Positions 1-7,777 of a stretch of DNA of 64,000 nt are shown here, one piece after another; the first letter of the stretch is position 1; each line of letters starts with the position of its first letter. Where the stretch lies: assembly GCA_041690635.1 (NCBI GenBank), contig JAWLGZ010000001.1, forward strand, positions 1 to 64,000, in the 5' to 3' direction. Under the pieces are notes generated by a model. It worked only from the letters and a program-made list of their open reading frames with translations, did not search any database and had not been told where the DNA came from. The position numbers and the translations under genes are program-made. The stretch comes from JAWLGZ01 sp041690635. GTDB lineage: Bacteria > Pseudomonadota > Gammaproteobacteria > Thiohalomonadales > Thiohalomonadaceae.

Positions 1-98
1 GTCGGTGGTCGGTGGTCGGTGGTCGGTGGTCGGTGGTCGGTGGTCGGTGGTCGGTGGTCGGTGGTCGGTGGTCGGTGGTCGGTGGTCGGTGGTCGGTC
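1..98. repeat. Perfect heptanucleotide tandem array (GTCGGTG)
   Basis: Thirteen perfect copies of the 7-base unit GTCGGTG run from the first base of the window to position 91, followed by six more matching bases. The array probably continues upstream of the window. It lies downstream of nuoN. The unit has no stop codon in some frames, so it produces a spurious repetitive reading frame, which I do not consider a gene. The same unit recurs just upstream of dapB. Confidence 0.97.
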
Positions 99-116
99 AA
101 GATGTGACCGGTTCGT

Positions 117-183
117 GTAGGACGCAATCCTATTGCGCCGTGCCGCCGTTCCGCTCACACCGGCGCAATGATATTGCGCCTAC
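117..183. repeat. Inverted-repeat element built on CGCAAT/ATTGCG
   Basis: Two arms (117-139 and 162-183) are imperfect reverse complements, each containing a small palindrome of the form CGCAAT-N3-ATTGCG and ending in GTAGG/CCTAC. The whole can fold as one long hairpin or two short ones. It sits between nuoN and the heptad array, so it may act as the 3' end structure of the nuo transcript. There is no T-run. It resembles dispersed palindromic repeats common in gammaproteobacterial spacers. Confidence 0.75.
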
Positions 184-201
184 GACCCCGCCCCGCCGCA
201 A

Positions 202-1641
202 CTAGCCGGTGATGGCGGCCAGGCAGACCGCCATCAACCCGCCGGGAAAAAGACCGAGCCCCAACACGGCCAGACCGTTCGCACTCAACAGGACCTGAAG
301 GTCGCGGGTCGCCTCGGGGGCGGCGCTCTCCTCCGGCTTGTCGAAGTACATCAGCTTGACCACCCGCAGATAGAAGAAGGCGCCGATGACCGAGAAGAGG
401 ACTGCGACGATAGCCAGCCACATCATGTCTACCGCAATCACTGCCTGAATGACCGCCAGCTTGGCCCAGAAGCCGAGGAACGGCGGCACGCCGGCCATCG
501 AGAACAGTAGCACCAGCATGATGAAGGCGAACCACGGGCTGCGTTCATTCAGGCCCTTGAAGTCTTCGAGCCGATCCCCCTCGAACCCTTTCCGGCTGAG
601 ATACACCACCATGCCGAAGCCGCCCAGGGTCATGATGACATAGACGATGGCGTAGAACATGGCCGCGGCATACCCCTCAGGGGTCGCCGCGAGCACACCG
701 AGCAGCAGGAAACCGACGTGAGCGATACCCGAATAGGCCAGCATCCGCTTGATGTTGGTCTGGGCGATCGCGAACACGTTGCCCACGGCGATGGAGAGCA
801 CCGCAAGCACGGTCACCATGTCGGCCCAGTGGACCTGCAGGGCACCAAGTCCCTCGCCGAGCAACCGAATCAGAATGGCGAACGCCGCCAGCTTCGGCGC
901 CGTGCTGATGAACAGGGTCACGGCGGTCGGCGAGCCGTGGTACACGTCGGGGATCCACATGTGAAACGGCACGGCACCGAGTTTGAAGGCGATGCCGATG
1001 AGGATGAACACGAGCCCGAACACCAGCACCAGACTCTCACTCGAACCACCCCGCACCAGTTGCGCGATCTCGCCGAGGTCCAGGCTGCCGGTCACCCCGT
1101 AAACCATTGACATGCCATACAGGAGAATGGCGGAGGCCATGGCGCCGAGGATGAAGTATTTCATCGCCGCCTCGGAGGCGACCGCGGAGTCGCGCTGCAT
1201 CGCCACCATGGCGTAGAGCGACAGGGACATCAGCTCCAGTCCCAGATAGATGGTCAGCAGGTTGTGGGCGCTGATCATGATCATCATGCCCAACACGCCG
1301 AACAGCCCCAGCAGGTAGAACTCCCCCTGGAAGATGCCGCGCTCGCGCAGGTACTCCTTCGAGTAAACGAAGACCACGAAAACGGCGGCATAGACAAAGG
1401 ATTTCAGTACCGTCGCCATCGGGTCGTTGACGAAGGTCCGGTCGAAGGTGAGCACCGGCGATTCGCTGTGGATGCCCAGGGTCAGCAGCAGGGCGCCGAT
1501 CAGGGTCGCCTGTGCCAGCACGTAGGTGACGCCACGGCTCTTGTCAGTCAGAAAGAGGTCCACCAGCAGTACGCCGCAGACGGCGATCAGCACGAAGATC
1601 TCGGGCAGGGCGGGCAGGAAATCGGGCATTGCGAAATTCAT
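202..1641 (-). CDS. nuoN: NADH-quinone oxidoreductase subunit N
   Basis: This is the last gene of the nuo operon and encodes one of the three antiporter-like proton-pumping subunits in the membrane arm of complex I. The product is about 479 residues and strongly hydrophobic, with the expected run of about 14 membrane segments. The start at 1641 (MNFAMPDFLPALPEI) was preferred because AGAGGTGAG precedes it at good spacing and it lies 13 bases after the nuoM stop; the frame extends 24 codons further upstream into nuoM. It ends with TAG at 204-202. Nothing looks damaged. Confidence 0.98.
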   Translation of the reverse strand: MNFAMPDFLPALPEIFVLIAVCGVLLVDLFLTDKSRGVTYVLAQATLIGALLLTLGIHSESPVLTFDRTFVNDPMATVLKSFVYAAVFVVFVYSKEYLRERGIFQGEFYLLGLFGVLGMMIMISAHNLLTIYLGLELMSLSLYAMVAMQRDSAVASEAAMKYFILGAMASAILLYGMSMVYGVTGSLDLGEIAQLVRGGSSESLVLVFGLVFILIGIAFKLGAVPFHMWIPDVYHGSPTAVTLFISTAPKLAAFAILIRLLGEGLGALQVHWADMVTVLAVLSIAVGNVFAIAQTNIKRMLAYSGIAHVGFLLLGVLAATPEGYAAAMFYAIVYVIMTLGGFGMVVYLSRKGFEGDRLEDFKGLNERSPWFAFIMLVLLFSMAGVPPFLGFWAKLAVIQAVIAVDMMWLAIVAVLFSVIGAFFYLRVVKLMYFDKPEESAAPEATRDLQVLLSANGLAVLGLGLFPGGLMAVCLAAITG

Positions 1642-1654
1642 ACTCACCTCTTTG

Positions 1655-3172
1655 TTACAGCTTGCCCGCGGCGACGTGATCGAGCAGGTTGCCGACCGTC
1701 GCGTGCATGACATCCACCAGCGGCGCCGGCCAGATACCCAGCAGCAGCACCAGGAACGCGAGGGTACCGAGTACCAGCGCCTCGCGCCCGTTGATGTCCT
1801 TGAGGGCGGCTACGCCGGCATTCGCCACCTGGCCGAAGATCACACGCTTCACCATCCACAGGGTGTAGGCGGCGCCCAGGATGAGGGTGGTCGCGGCGAG
1901 GAAGGCGTACCAGAAGTTGGCCTTGAAGGCGGTCAGGATCACCATGAACTCGCCGACGAAGCCGGAGGTGCCCGGCAGGCCGGCATTGGCCATGGCGAAT
2001 AGCACCATGAAGCCGGCAAACGCCGGCATGGTGTTCACCACGCCGCCATAGTCGCCGATCTCGCGGCTGTGCAGGCGGTCGTACATGACCCCCACGCAGA
2101 GGAACATGGCACCCGAAACGAGCCCATGGGAGATCATCTGCACCATACCGCCCTCCAGGCCCATGGCCGCTCCGGCAGTGGAGCCGCTGCTGCGGACGAT
2201 GGCGAAGATGACGAAGAAGCCCAGGGTGACGAAGCCCATGTGGGAGATGGACGAATAGGCGATCAGCTTCTTCATGTCCTGCTGCACCAGGGCGACGAAG
2301 CCGATGTAGACGATGGCGACCAGCGACAGCCCGATCATCAGCCAGTCGAGCGCCGCGCTGGCGTCGGGGGTGATCGGCAGGCTGAAGCGCAGGAAGCCGT
2401 AGGCGCCCAGCTTCAGCATGATGGCCGCCAGGATCACCGACCCGCCGGTGGGCGCCTCCACGTGGGCGTCCGGCAGCCAGGTGTGGACCGGCCACATGGG
2501 CACCTTCACCGCGAAGGCGATCAGGAAGGCGAGGAAGATGAGAATCTGCGCCTCGATGCCGATCTGCAGGTGGTGGAAGTCGAGGATGGAGAAACTGCCG
2601 CCCTGGAAGTAGAGCCACAGCAGCGCCACCAGCATGAACACCGACCCGAGGAAGGTGTAGAGGAAGAACTTGATGGTGGCGTAGACACGCCGCGGCCCGC
2701 CCCAGATACCGATGACGATGAACATCGGGATCAGCAGCGCCTCCCAGAAGACGTAGAACAACGCCGCGTCGAGGGCGGCGAACGCGCCGTTCATCAGCCC
2801 CTCGAGGATGAGGAAGCTGGCCAGGTACTGGGCCGGCTTGAAGGTGATCACCTCCCACCCGGCGATGATCACCAGCACCGTGGTAAAGGTGGTCAGCAGG
2901 ATGAGCGGCATGGAGATGCCGTCGACCCCCAGGTGGTAGTAGATGCCGAACCGTTCGATCCAGGGGGCCAGCTCCTGGAACTGCATGGCGGAGGTGCCGG
3001 TATCAAAGAGTGTGAACAGCGGAATGGAGGCGATGAAGGTGAGCAGCGCGGTGATAAGCCCCACCGCCTTCGCCTCCAGCACGCTCTTCTCGCCGCTGAA
3101 GGCGAGCACCATCAGGCCGCCGACGATGGGCAGCCAGACGACCAAGCTGAGCAGCGGGAGATCAGCGAGCAT
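1655..3172 (-). CDS. nuoM: NADH-quinone oxidoreductase subunit M
   Basis: A 505-residue integral membrane protein, the second antiporter-like proton-pumping subunit of complex I. The conserved stretch around GVDGISMPLILLTTF and the later LPDAHVEAPTGGSVILA segment are hallmarks of the NuoM family. It lies between nuoL and nuoN on the same strand. The 107-base nuoL-nuoM gap is the longest in this half of the operon without a dispersed repeat. It contains a small hairpin (GACCGG at 3201, CCGGTC at 3214) that could act as a transcript-processing or stability element. Confidence 0.98.
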   Translation of the reverse strand: MLADLPLLSLVVWLPIVGGLMVLAFSGEKSVLEAKAVGLITALLTFIASIPLFTLFDTGTSAMQFQELAPWIERFGIYYHLGVDGISMPLILLTTFTTVLVIIAGWEVITFKPAQYLASFLILEGLMNGAFAALDAALFYVFWEALLIPMFIVIGIWGGPRRVYATIKFFLYTFLGSVFMLVALLWLYFQGGSFSILDFHHLQIGIEAQILIFLAFLIAFAVKVPMWPVHTWLPDAHVEAPTGGSVILAAIMLKLGAYGFLRFSLPITPDASAALDWLMIGLSLVAIVYIGFVALVQQDMKKLIAYSSISHMGFVTLGFFVIFAIVRSSGSTAGAAMGLEGGMVQMISHGLVSGAMFLCVGVMYDRLHSREIGDYGGVVNTMPAFAGFMVLFAMANAGLPGTSGFVGEFMVILTAFKANFWYAFLAATTLILGAAYTLWMVKRVIFGQVANAGVAALKDINGREALVLGTLAFLVLLLGIWPAPLVDVMHATVGNLLDHVAAGKL

Positions 3173-3279
3173 GTGAGTACTCCCGGACAGGTGCGTTCAC
3201 GACCGGGGCAAAGCCGGTCGCCTCTTCTCTTTCCATTGCCGTTCTCAACATCTGCTCGTGTCGTTCCAGTCGGTGCGGC

Positions 3280-5277
3280 CTACCCCAGCACGAAAATGCC
3301 GAGCAGGAGCAGGAGGCCGATGATCATGGCGAAGGCGTAGTGGTACAGGAATCCGGATTGGAGATTGCGCAGCACACCCGCGGCCCAGTTCACGCTTCGT
3401 GCGGTGCCGTTGACCAGCAGGCCATCGATCACGGTGACGTCGCCGTATCGCCACAGGGTCCGGCCGATGCCGCGGCTGCCGCCGGCAAAGAACCAGTCGT
3501 TGAACTGATCGAAGCCGTACTTGCGCTCGAGGATCGCGTGGAGCGGCGCGAACCGCGCCTGGATCTTCTCCGGCAGGTCGGGGCGCTTCATGTAGAGGAA
3601 CCAGGCGGTGCCGACACCCGCTGCGGCGAGCCACAGCGGCAGGGTGACGAAGCCGTGAAGCAGCATGCCCCAGGCGCCGGTAAAGCCCTCGCCGAGCTTT
3701 GCCAGCACATCGTGCTCGGGAAGCACGAAGATGCCGTCAAAGAAGGTGCCGAACACCATCGAATCCACGAACACCCAGCCGATCACGACGGAGGGAATGG
3801 CCAGCAGCACCAGCGGAACGGTGACCACGTGCGGTGTCTCGTGCAGGTGCTTGCGGGTGTGCTCGTCCATCCGCTCCTTGCCGTGGAACACCAGGAAGTA
3901 CATGCGGAAGCTGTAGAGCGCGGTCACGAACACGCCGGCCAGCACGGCGAAGTAGGCGAAACCGGAACCGGGCAGTTCCGAGAGCGCCACCGCCTCGATG
4001 ATGCTGTCCTTGGAGTAGAAACCGGCAAAGCCGGGGGCGCCGATGAGCGCCAGCGACCCGATCAGGGAGGTGATCCAGGTGATCGGCATGTACTTGCGCA
4101 GCCCACCCATCTGCCGCATGTCCTGCACGTGGTGCATGGCGATGATCACCGAACCGGCGGCGAGGAACAGCAGTGCCTTGAAGAAGGCGTGGGTCATCAG
4201 GTGGAACACGCTGGCGGCGTAGGCGGAAGCGCCGAGCGCCACGGTCATGTAGCCGAGCTGGGAGAGGGTCGAGTAGGCCACCACCCGCTTGATGTCGTGC
4301 TGCACGATACCGAGGAAGCCCATGAACAGGGCGGTGATGGCGCCGATCACCATGATGAAGCTGAGTGCCGCCTCCGAATACTCAAACAGGGGCGACATGC
4401 GTGCCACCATGAAGATGCCGGCGGTCACCATGGTGGCGGCGTGGATCAGCGCGGAGATGGGGGTCGGGCCCTCCATCGAGTCGGGCAGCCAGACGTGCAG
4501 CGGGACTTGGGCCGACTTGCCCATGGCGCCGATGAACAGGAGGATGCAGATGACGCTGATGACGCTCCACTCGCTGCCGGGCCAGATCTCCATGGTGAGA
4601 TCCCGGTGCAGATCGGCGGTGGCGAAGACGGCGCTGTAGTCGAGGGTGTTGAAGTACATCAGCACCGCGCCGATGCCGAGCAGGAAGCCGAAGTCGCCGA
4701 CACGGTTGACCAGGAACGCCTTGAGATTGGCGTAGATGGCGCTCTCGCGGGTGGACCAGAAGCCGATCAGCAGGTAGGAGACCAGGCCCACCGCCTCCCA
4801 GCCGAAGAAGAGCTGGAGGAAATTGTTCGCCATTACCAGCATCAGCATGGAGAAGGTGAACAGGGAGATGTAGGAGAAGAAGCGCTGATAGCTCGCCTCG
4901 CCGGCGCGGCTCCCCTCCGGCCAGTTGTGTTCGTCGTCCGCCATGTAGCCGATGGTGTAGATGTGCACCATCAACGACACGAAGGTCACCACCGTCACCA
5001 TCATGGCGGTGAGGTTGTCCACCAGGAAGCCGATCTCGAAGCGGACCCCGTCCGAGACCATCCAGGTGTAGACGCTGTAGTTGATCGGGCCGATGCCGTC
5101 GAACACCACCTGCTTGAACAGGATGAGCGACAGGGCAAAGGAGACCGCCACACCCAGGGTGGTGACCCAGTGCGCCCCCTCGCGGCCGATGGTACGGCCG
5201 AACAGACCGGCGACAATGGCGCCGAAGAGCGGCGCCAGCACGATGGCGATGTTGAGTTCTTCGATGGTCAACTGCAC
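3280..5277 (-). CDS. nuoL: NADH-quinone oxidoreductase subunit L
   Basis: A 665-residue membrane protein, the most distal antiporter-like subunit of complex I, carrying the long lateral helix in its C-terminal part. The family signature is clear from YLLIGFWSTRESAIYANLKA and VWLPDSMEGPTPISALIHAATMVTAGIF. The length is normal for the family. It starts four bases after the nuoK stop codon, so the two genes are probably translationally coupled. Confidence 0.98.
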   Translation of the reverse strand: MQLTIEELNIAIVLAPLFGAIVAGLFGRTIGREGAHWVTTLGVAVSFALSLILFKQVVFDGIGPINYSVYTWMVSDGVRFEIGFLVDNLTAMMVTVVTFVSLMVHIYTIGYMADDEHNWPEGSRAGEASYQRFFSYISLFTFSMLMLVMANNFLQLFFGWEAVGLVSYLLIGFWSTRESAIYANLKAFLVNRVGDFGFLLGIGAVLMYFNTLDYSAVFATADLHRDLTMEIWPGSEWSVISVICILLFIGAMGKSAQVPLHVWLPDSMEGPTPISALIHAATMVTAGIFMVARMSPLFEYSEAALSFIMVIGAITALFMGFLGIVQHDIKRVVAYSTLSQLGYMTVALGASAYAASVFHLMTHAFFKALLFLAAGSVIIAMHHVQDMRQMGGLRKYMPITWITSLIGSLALIGAPGFAGFYSKDSIIEAVALSELPGSGFAYFAVLAGVFVTALYSFRMYFLVFHGKERMDEHTRKHLHETPHVVTVPLVLLAIPSVVIGWVFVDSMVFGTFFDGIFVLPEHDVLAKLGEGFTGAWGMLLHGFVTLPLWLAAAGVGTAWFLYMKRPDLPEKIQARFAPLHAILERKYGFDQFNDWFFAGGSRGIGRTLWRYGDVTVIDGLLVNGTARSVNWAAGVLRNLQSGFLYHYAFAMIIGLLLLLGIFVLG

Positions 5278-5281
5278 CGCC

Positions 5282-5587
5282 CTACCCCTTCAGACTGTCC
5301 AGATCGCCCACGTTGATGGTCCCGCGACTGCGGAACAGCACCACCAGGATGGCGAGGCCGATAGCCGCCTCAGCCGCCGCGACCGTGAGGATGAAAAAGA
5401 CAAACACCTGGCCCGCCGTATCCCCCAGGAAATGGGAGAAGGCGATGAAGTTGATGTTGACCGCCAGCAGCATGAGCTCAATACACATGAGCAGCACGAT
5501 CATGTTCTTCCGGTTGAGGAAGACGCCGGCCATGCTCAGGCAGAAGAGGATGGCGCCGACGGTCAGGTAGTGGGACAGGGTAATCAC
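5282..5587 (-). CDS. nuoK: NADH-quinone oxidoreductase subunit K
   Basis: A 101-residue protein with three membrane helices. The conserved acidic residue in the MCIELMLLAVNINF helix belongs to the proton-translocation path of complex I. It is tightly packed between nuoJ (two-base gap) and nuoL. Length and sequence are typical. Confidence 0.98.
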   Translation of the reverse strand: MITLSHYLTVGAILFCLSMAGVFLNRKNMIVLLMCIELMLLAVNINFIAFSHFLGDTAGQVFVFFILTVAAAEAAIGLAILVVLFRSRGTINVGDLDSLKG

Positions 5588-5589
5588 GG

Positions 5590-6192
5590 CTACTTGCGCT
5601 CCTCGGCTTCCATGGAGACCAGGCGCACGCGCTCACCGCGGCGGGCGGCGACCTGCTTCGCCACGTCCTGGAACTTGACGTTCGGGCGGCGGCGCATGGT
5701 CAGGGTGATGGCGGCGATGATGGCCACCAGCAGGATCACCGCGGCAATCTCGAACGGATAGACATAGGTGGTGTAGAGCAGGATGCCGAGCGCCCCGGTG
5801 TTGCTGTAGTCGGCCGGCTTCGGCTCCGGGATCCCCATCTGGGTACCGAAGTAATCACCGCCCACCACCATCGCCATGATGCCAATCAGCAGTCCCGCTA
5901 CCAGCGCACCCCAGGGCAGGTAGCGGTTGAACCCCTCCCGGAGCGCGACGATGTTGATGTCCAGCATCATCACCACGAACAGGAACAGCACCATCACCGC
6001 GCCGACGTAGACCAGCACCAGGGCGATGGCGAGGAACTCCGCCTCCAGGGTCAGCCACAGACCGGAGCTGGCGACAAAGGAGAGCACCAGGAACATGGCC
6101 GCGTGGACCGGGTTACGGACCGTGATCACCGCCGTGGCCGCCAGCACCAGCAGGGCGGAGAGTGCGTAAAAGATGAGTGCCTCGAAGGTCAT
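5590..6192 (-). CDS. nuoJ: NADH-quinone oxidoreductase subunit J
   Basis: A 200-residue membrane subunit of complex I with five predicted helices and a charged cytoplasmic tail after the last helix (about residue 160 onward). The segment LVYVGAVMVLFLFVVMMLDI is the characteristic NuoJ/ND6 helix. Its start overlaps the nuoI stop by one base, an ATGA-type junction that implies coupled translation. Confidence 0.97.
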   Translation of the reverse strand: MTFEALIFYALSALLVLAATAVITVRNPVHAAMFLVLSFVASSGLWLTLEAEFLAIALVLVYVGAVMVLFLFVVMMLDINIVALREGFNRYLPWGALVAGLLIGIMAMVVGGDYFGTQMGIPEPKPADYSNTGALGILLYTTYVYPFEIAAVILLVAIIAAITLTMRRRPNVKFQDVAKQVAARRGERVRLVSMEAEERK

Positions 6193-6680
6193 TATCGGTA
6201 CTTCGCCTCTTTCGCGCGGTCTTCGGCCAGCTGCCGCTCGTTCTGGTCGCCGATCGCCAGCAGCCGCTCCTTGTCAACCAACAGGTCACCGCGCTGCTCG
6301 CCATGGTATTCGTAGATGCGGGTCTCGACGATGGAGTCGACCGGGCAGGACTCCTCGCAGAAACCGCAGAAGATGCACTTGGTCAGGTCGATCTCGTAGC
6401 GGGTGGTGCGCCGGGTGCCGTCGTCGCGCGGAGCCGACTCGATGGTGATGGCCATCGCCGGGCAGACCGCCTCGCACAGCTTGCAGGCGATGCAGCGCTC
6501 CTCGCCGTTCGGGTAGCGGCGCAGGGCGTGCAGACCGCGGAAGCGCGGCGACTGCGGCGCCCTCTCCTCCGGGTACTGGACGGTGAACTTGCGGCCGAAC
6601 AGGTAACGGCCGGTCACCCGCATGCCGCCCAGCAACTCCAGCAGGAAGAGACTACGGATGAATTGTGCGAAACCTTTCAT
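6192..6680 (-). CDS. nuoI: NADH-quinone oxidoreductase subunit I (two [4Fe-4S])
   Basis: A 162-residue ferredoxin-like subunit on the peripheral arm of complex I that passes electrons towards the quinone site. Two complete cluster motifs are visible: CIACKLCEAVCPAMAI and CIFCGFCEESCPVDSI, which ligate clusters N6a and N6b in the family. An N-terminal amphipathic segment (about residues 1-25) is the usual membrane anchor. It lies between nuoH and nuoJ. Confidence 0.98.
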   Translation of the reverse strand: MKGFAQFIRSLFLLELLGGMRVTGRYLFGRKFTVQYPEERAPQSPRFRGLHALRRYPNGEERCIACKLCEAVCPAMAITIESAPRDDGTRRTTRYEIDLTKCIFCGFCEESCPVDSIVETRIYEYHGEQRGDLLVDKERLLAIGDQNERQLAEDRAKEAKYR

Positions 6681-6690
6681 CGACGCCCCC

Positions 6691-7755
6691 TCACGCGCGG
6701 CCGAACCACGGACCGACCTCGGCCATGATGCCGAAGCCGATCACCACCAGCCAGACGATGGTAATGGGAATGAACACCTTCCAGCCCAGCCGCATGATCT
6801 GGTCGTAGCGGTAGCGGGGGAAGGTGGCGCGGAACCAGAGGAACAGGAACAGGAAGAAGGCGGTCTTCAGTACCAGCCACAGCACGCTCGACTCGGCCAG
6901 GAACGTCCCGGCCAGGACGGGCACCGCCTCGAACGGCGACAGCCAGCCGCCCAGGAACATCAGCGCCGCCAGCGCCGAGACCAGAATCATGTTGGCGTAC
7001 TCGGCCAGGAAGAACACGGCGAACGCCATGCCGGAGTACTCCACGTGGAAGCCGGCCACGATCTCCGACTCGCCCTCGGCCACGTCGAACGGGGCGCGGT
7101 TGGTCTCGGCCACCGCCGAGATGAAGTAGATGAGGAACAGCGGCAGCAGCGGCAGCCAGTACCAGTGGAGCAGACTCCCCTGCTGGGCGCGGACGATCTC
7201 ACCCAGGTTCAGGCTGCCCGCCGCCATCAGGACGCCCACCAGGGCGAAGCCCATGGCGATCTCGTAGGAGACGATCTGCGCCGCCGAACGCATGGCGCCG
7301 AGGAAGGCGTATTTCGAGTTGGAGGCCCAGCCGGCGATGATGACGCCGTAAACGCCCAGCGAGGTGATCGCCAGCACGTAGAGCAGGCCGGCGTTGATGT
7401 CGGCCAGCACCAGCTCATCGCCGAATGGCATCACCGCCCAGGCGGCCAGCGCCGGTCCCATGGAGAGCACCGGCGCGATCAGGAACAGGGTCTTGTCCGC
7501 CCCGCTCGGGATCACGATCTCCTTGAACATCAGCTTCATCGCATCGGCGATGGGCTGCAGGAAGCCGCGCGGCCCGACCCGGTTGGGCCCGATACGCACC
7601 TGCATGTAGCCGATCACCTTGCGCTCGGCGAGGGTCAGATAGGCGACCGACGCCAGCAGCGGGGCGAGGATGGCCACCATCTTCACCAGCGTCAGCGCCA
7701 CCACCTGCCCCCACTCGGGGAGCCAGGCGACCGCGGTATGAAGCATCTCCATCAT
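6691..7755 (-). CDS. nuoH: NADH-quinone oxidoreductase subunit H
   Basis: An approximately 354-residue membrane subunit that forms the quinone-binding interface between the two arms of complex I. Recognisable segments include LTLAERKVIGYMQVRIGPNR and the acidic loop AETNRAPFDVAEGESE. I chose the start at 7755 (MMEMLHTAVAWLPEW) because a GAGGG motif sits about 12 bases before it and it leaves a 22-base gap after nuoG. The open frame continues 25 codons into nuoG but reads there as non-family sequence. Confidence 0.96.
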   Translation of the reverse strand: MMEMLHTAVAWLPEWGQVVALTLVKMVAILAPLLASVAYLTLAERKVIGYMQVRIGPNRVGPRGFLQPIADAMKLMFKEIVIPSGADKTLFLIAPVLSMGPALAAWAVMPFGDELVLADINAGLLYVLAITSLGVYGVIIAGWASNSKYAFLGAMRSAAQIVSYEIAMGFALVGVLMAAGSLNLGEIVRAQQGSLLHWYWLPLLPLFLIYFISAVAETNRAPFDVAEGESEIVAGFHVEYSGMAFAVFFLAEYANMILVSALAALMFLGGWLSPFEAVPVLAGTFLAESSVLWLVLKTAFFLFLFLWFRATFPRYRYDQIMRLGWKVFIPITIVWLVVIGFGIMAEVGPWFGRA

Positions 7756-7777
7756 CGGATCGACCGCCCTCGTCTGT

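Noticed and set aside
1..98. Heptad and 9-base arrays considered as CRISPR
   Set aside because: Units are 7 or 9 bases with no unique spacers between them and no cas genes in the window.
5..205. Repetitive reading frame of about 66 codons across the GTCGGTG array
   Set aside because: It is an artefact of a stop-free heptad repeat, with no ribosome-binding site and no family similarity.
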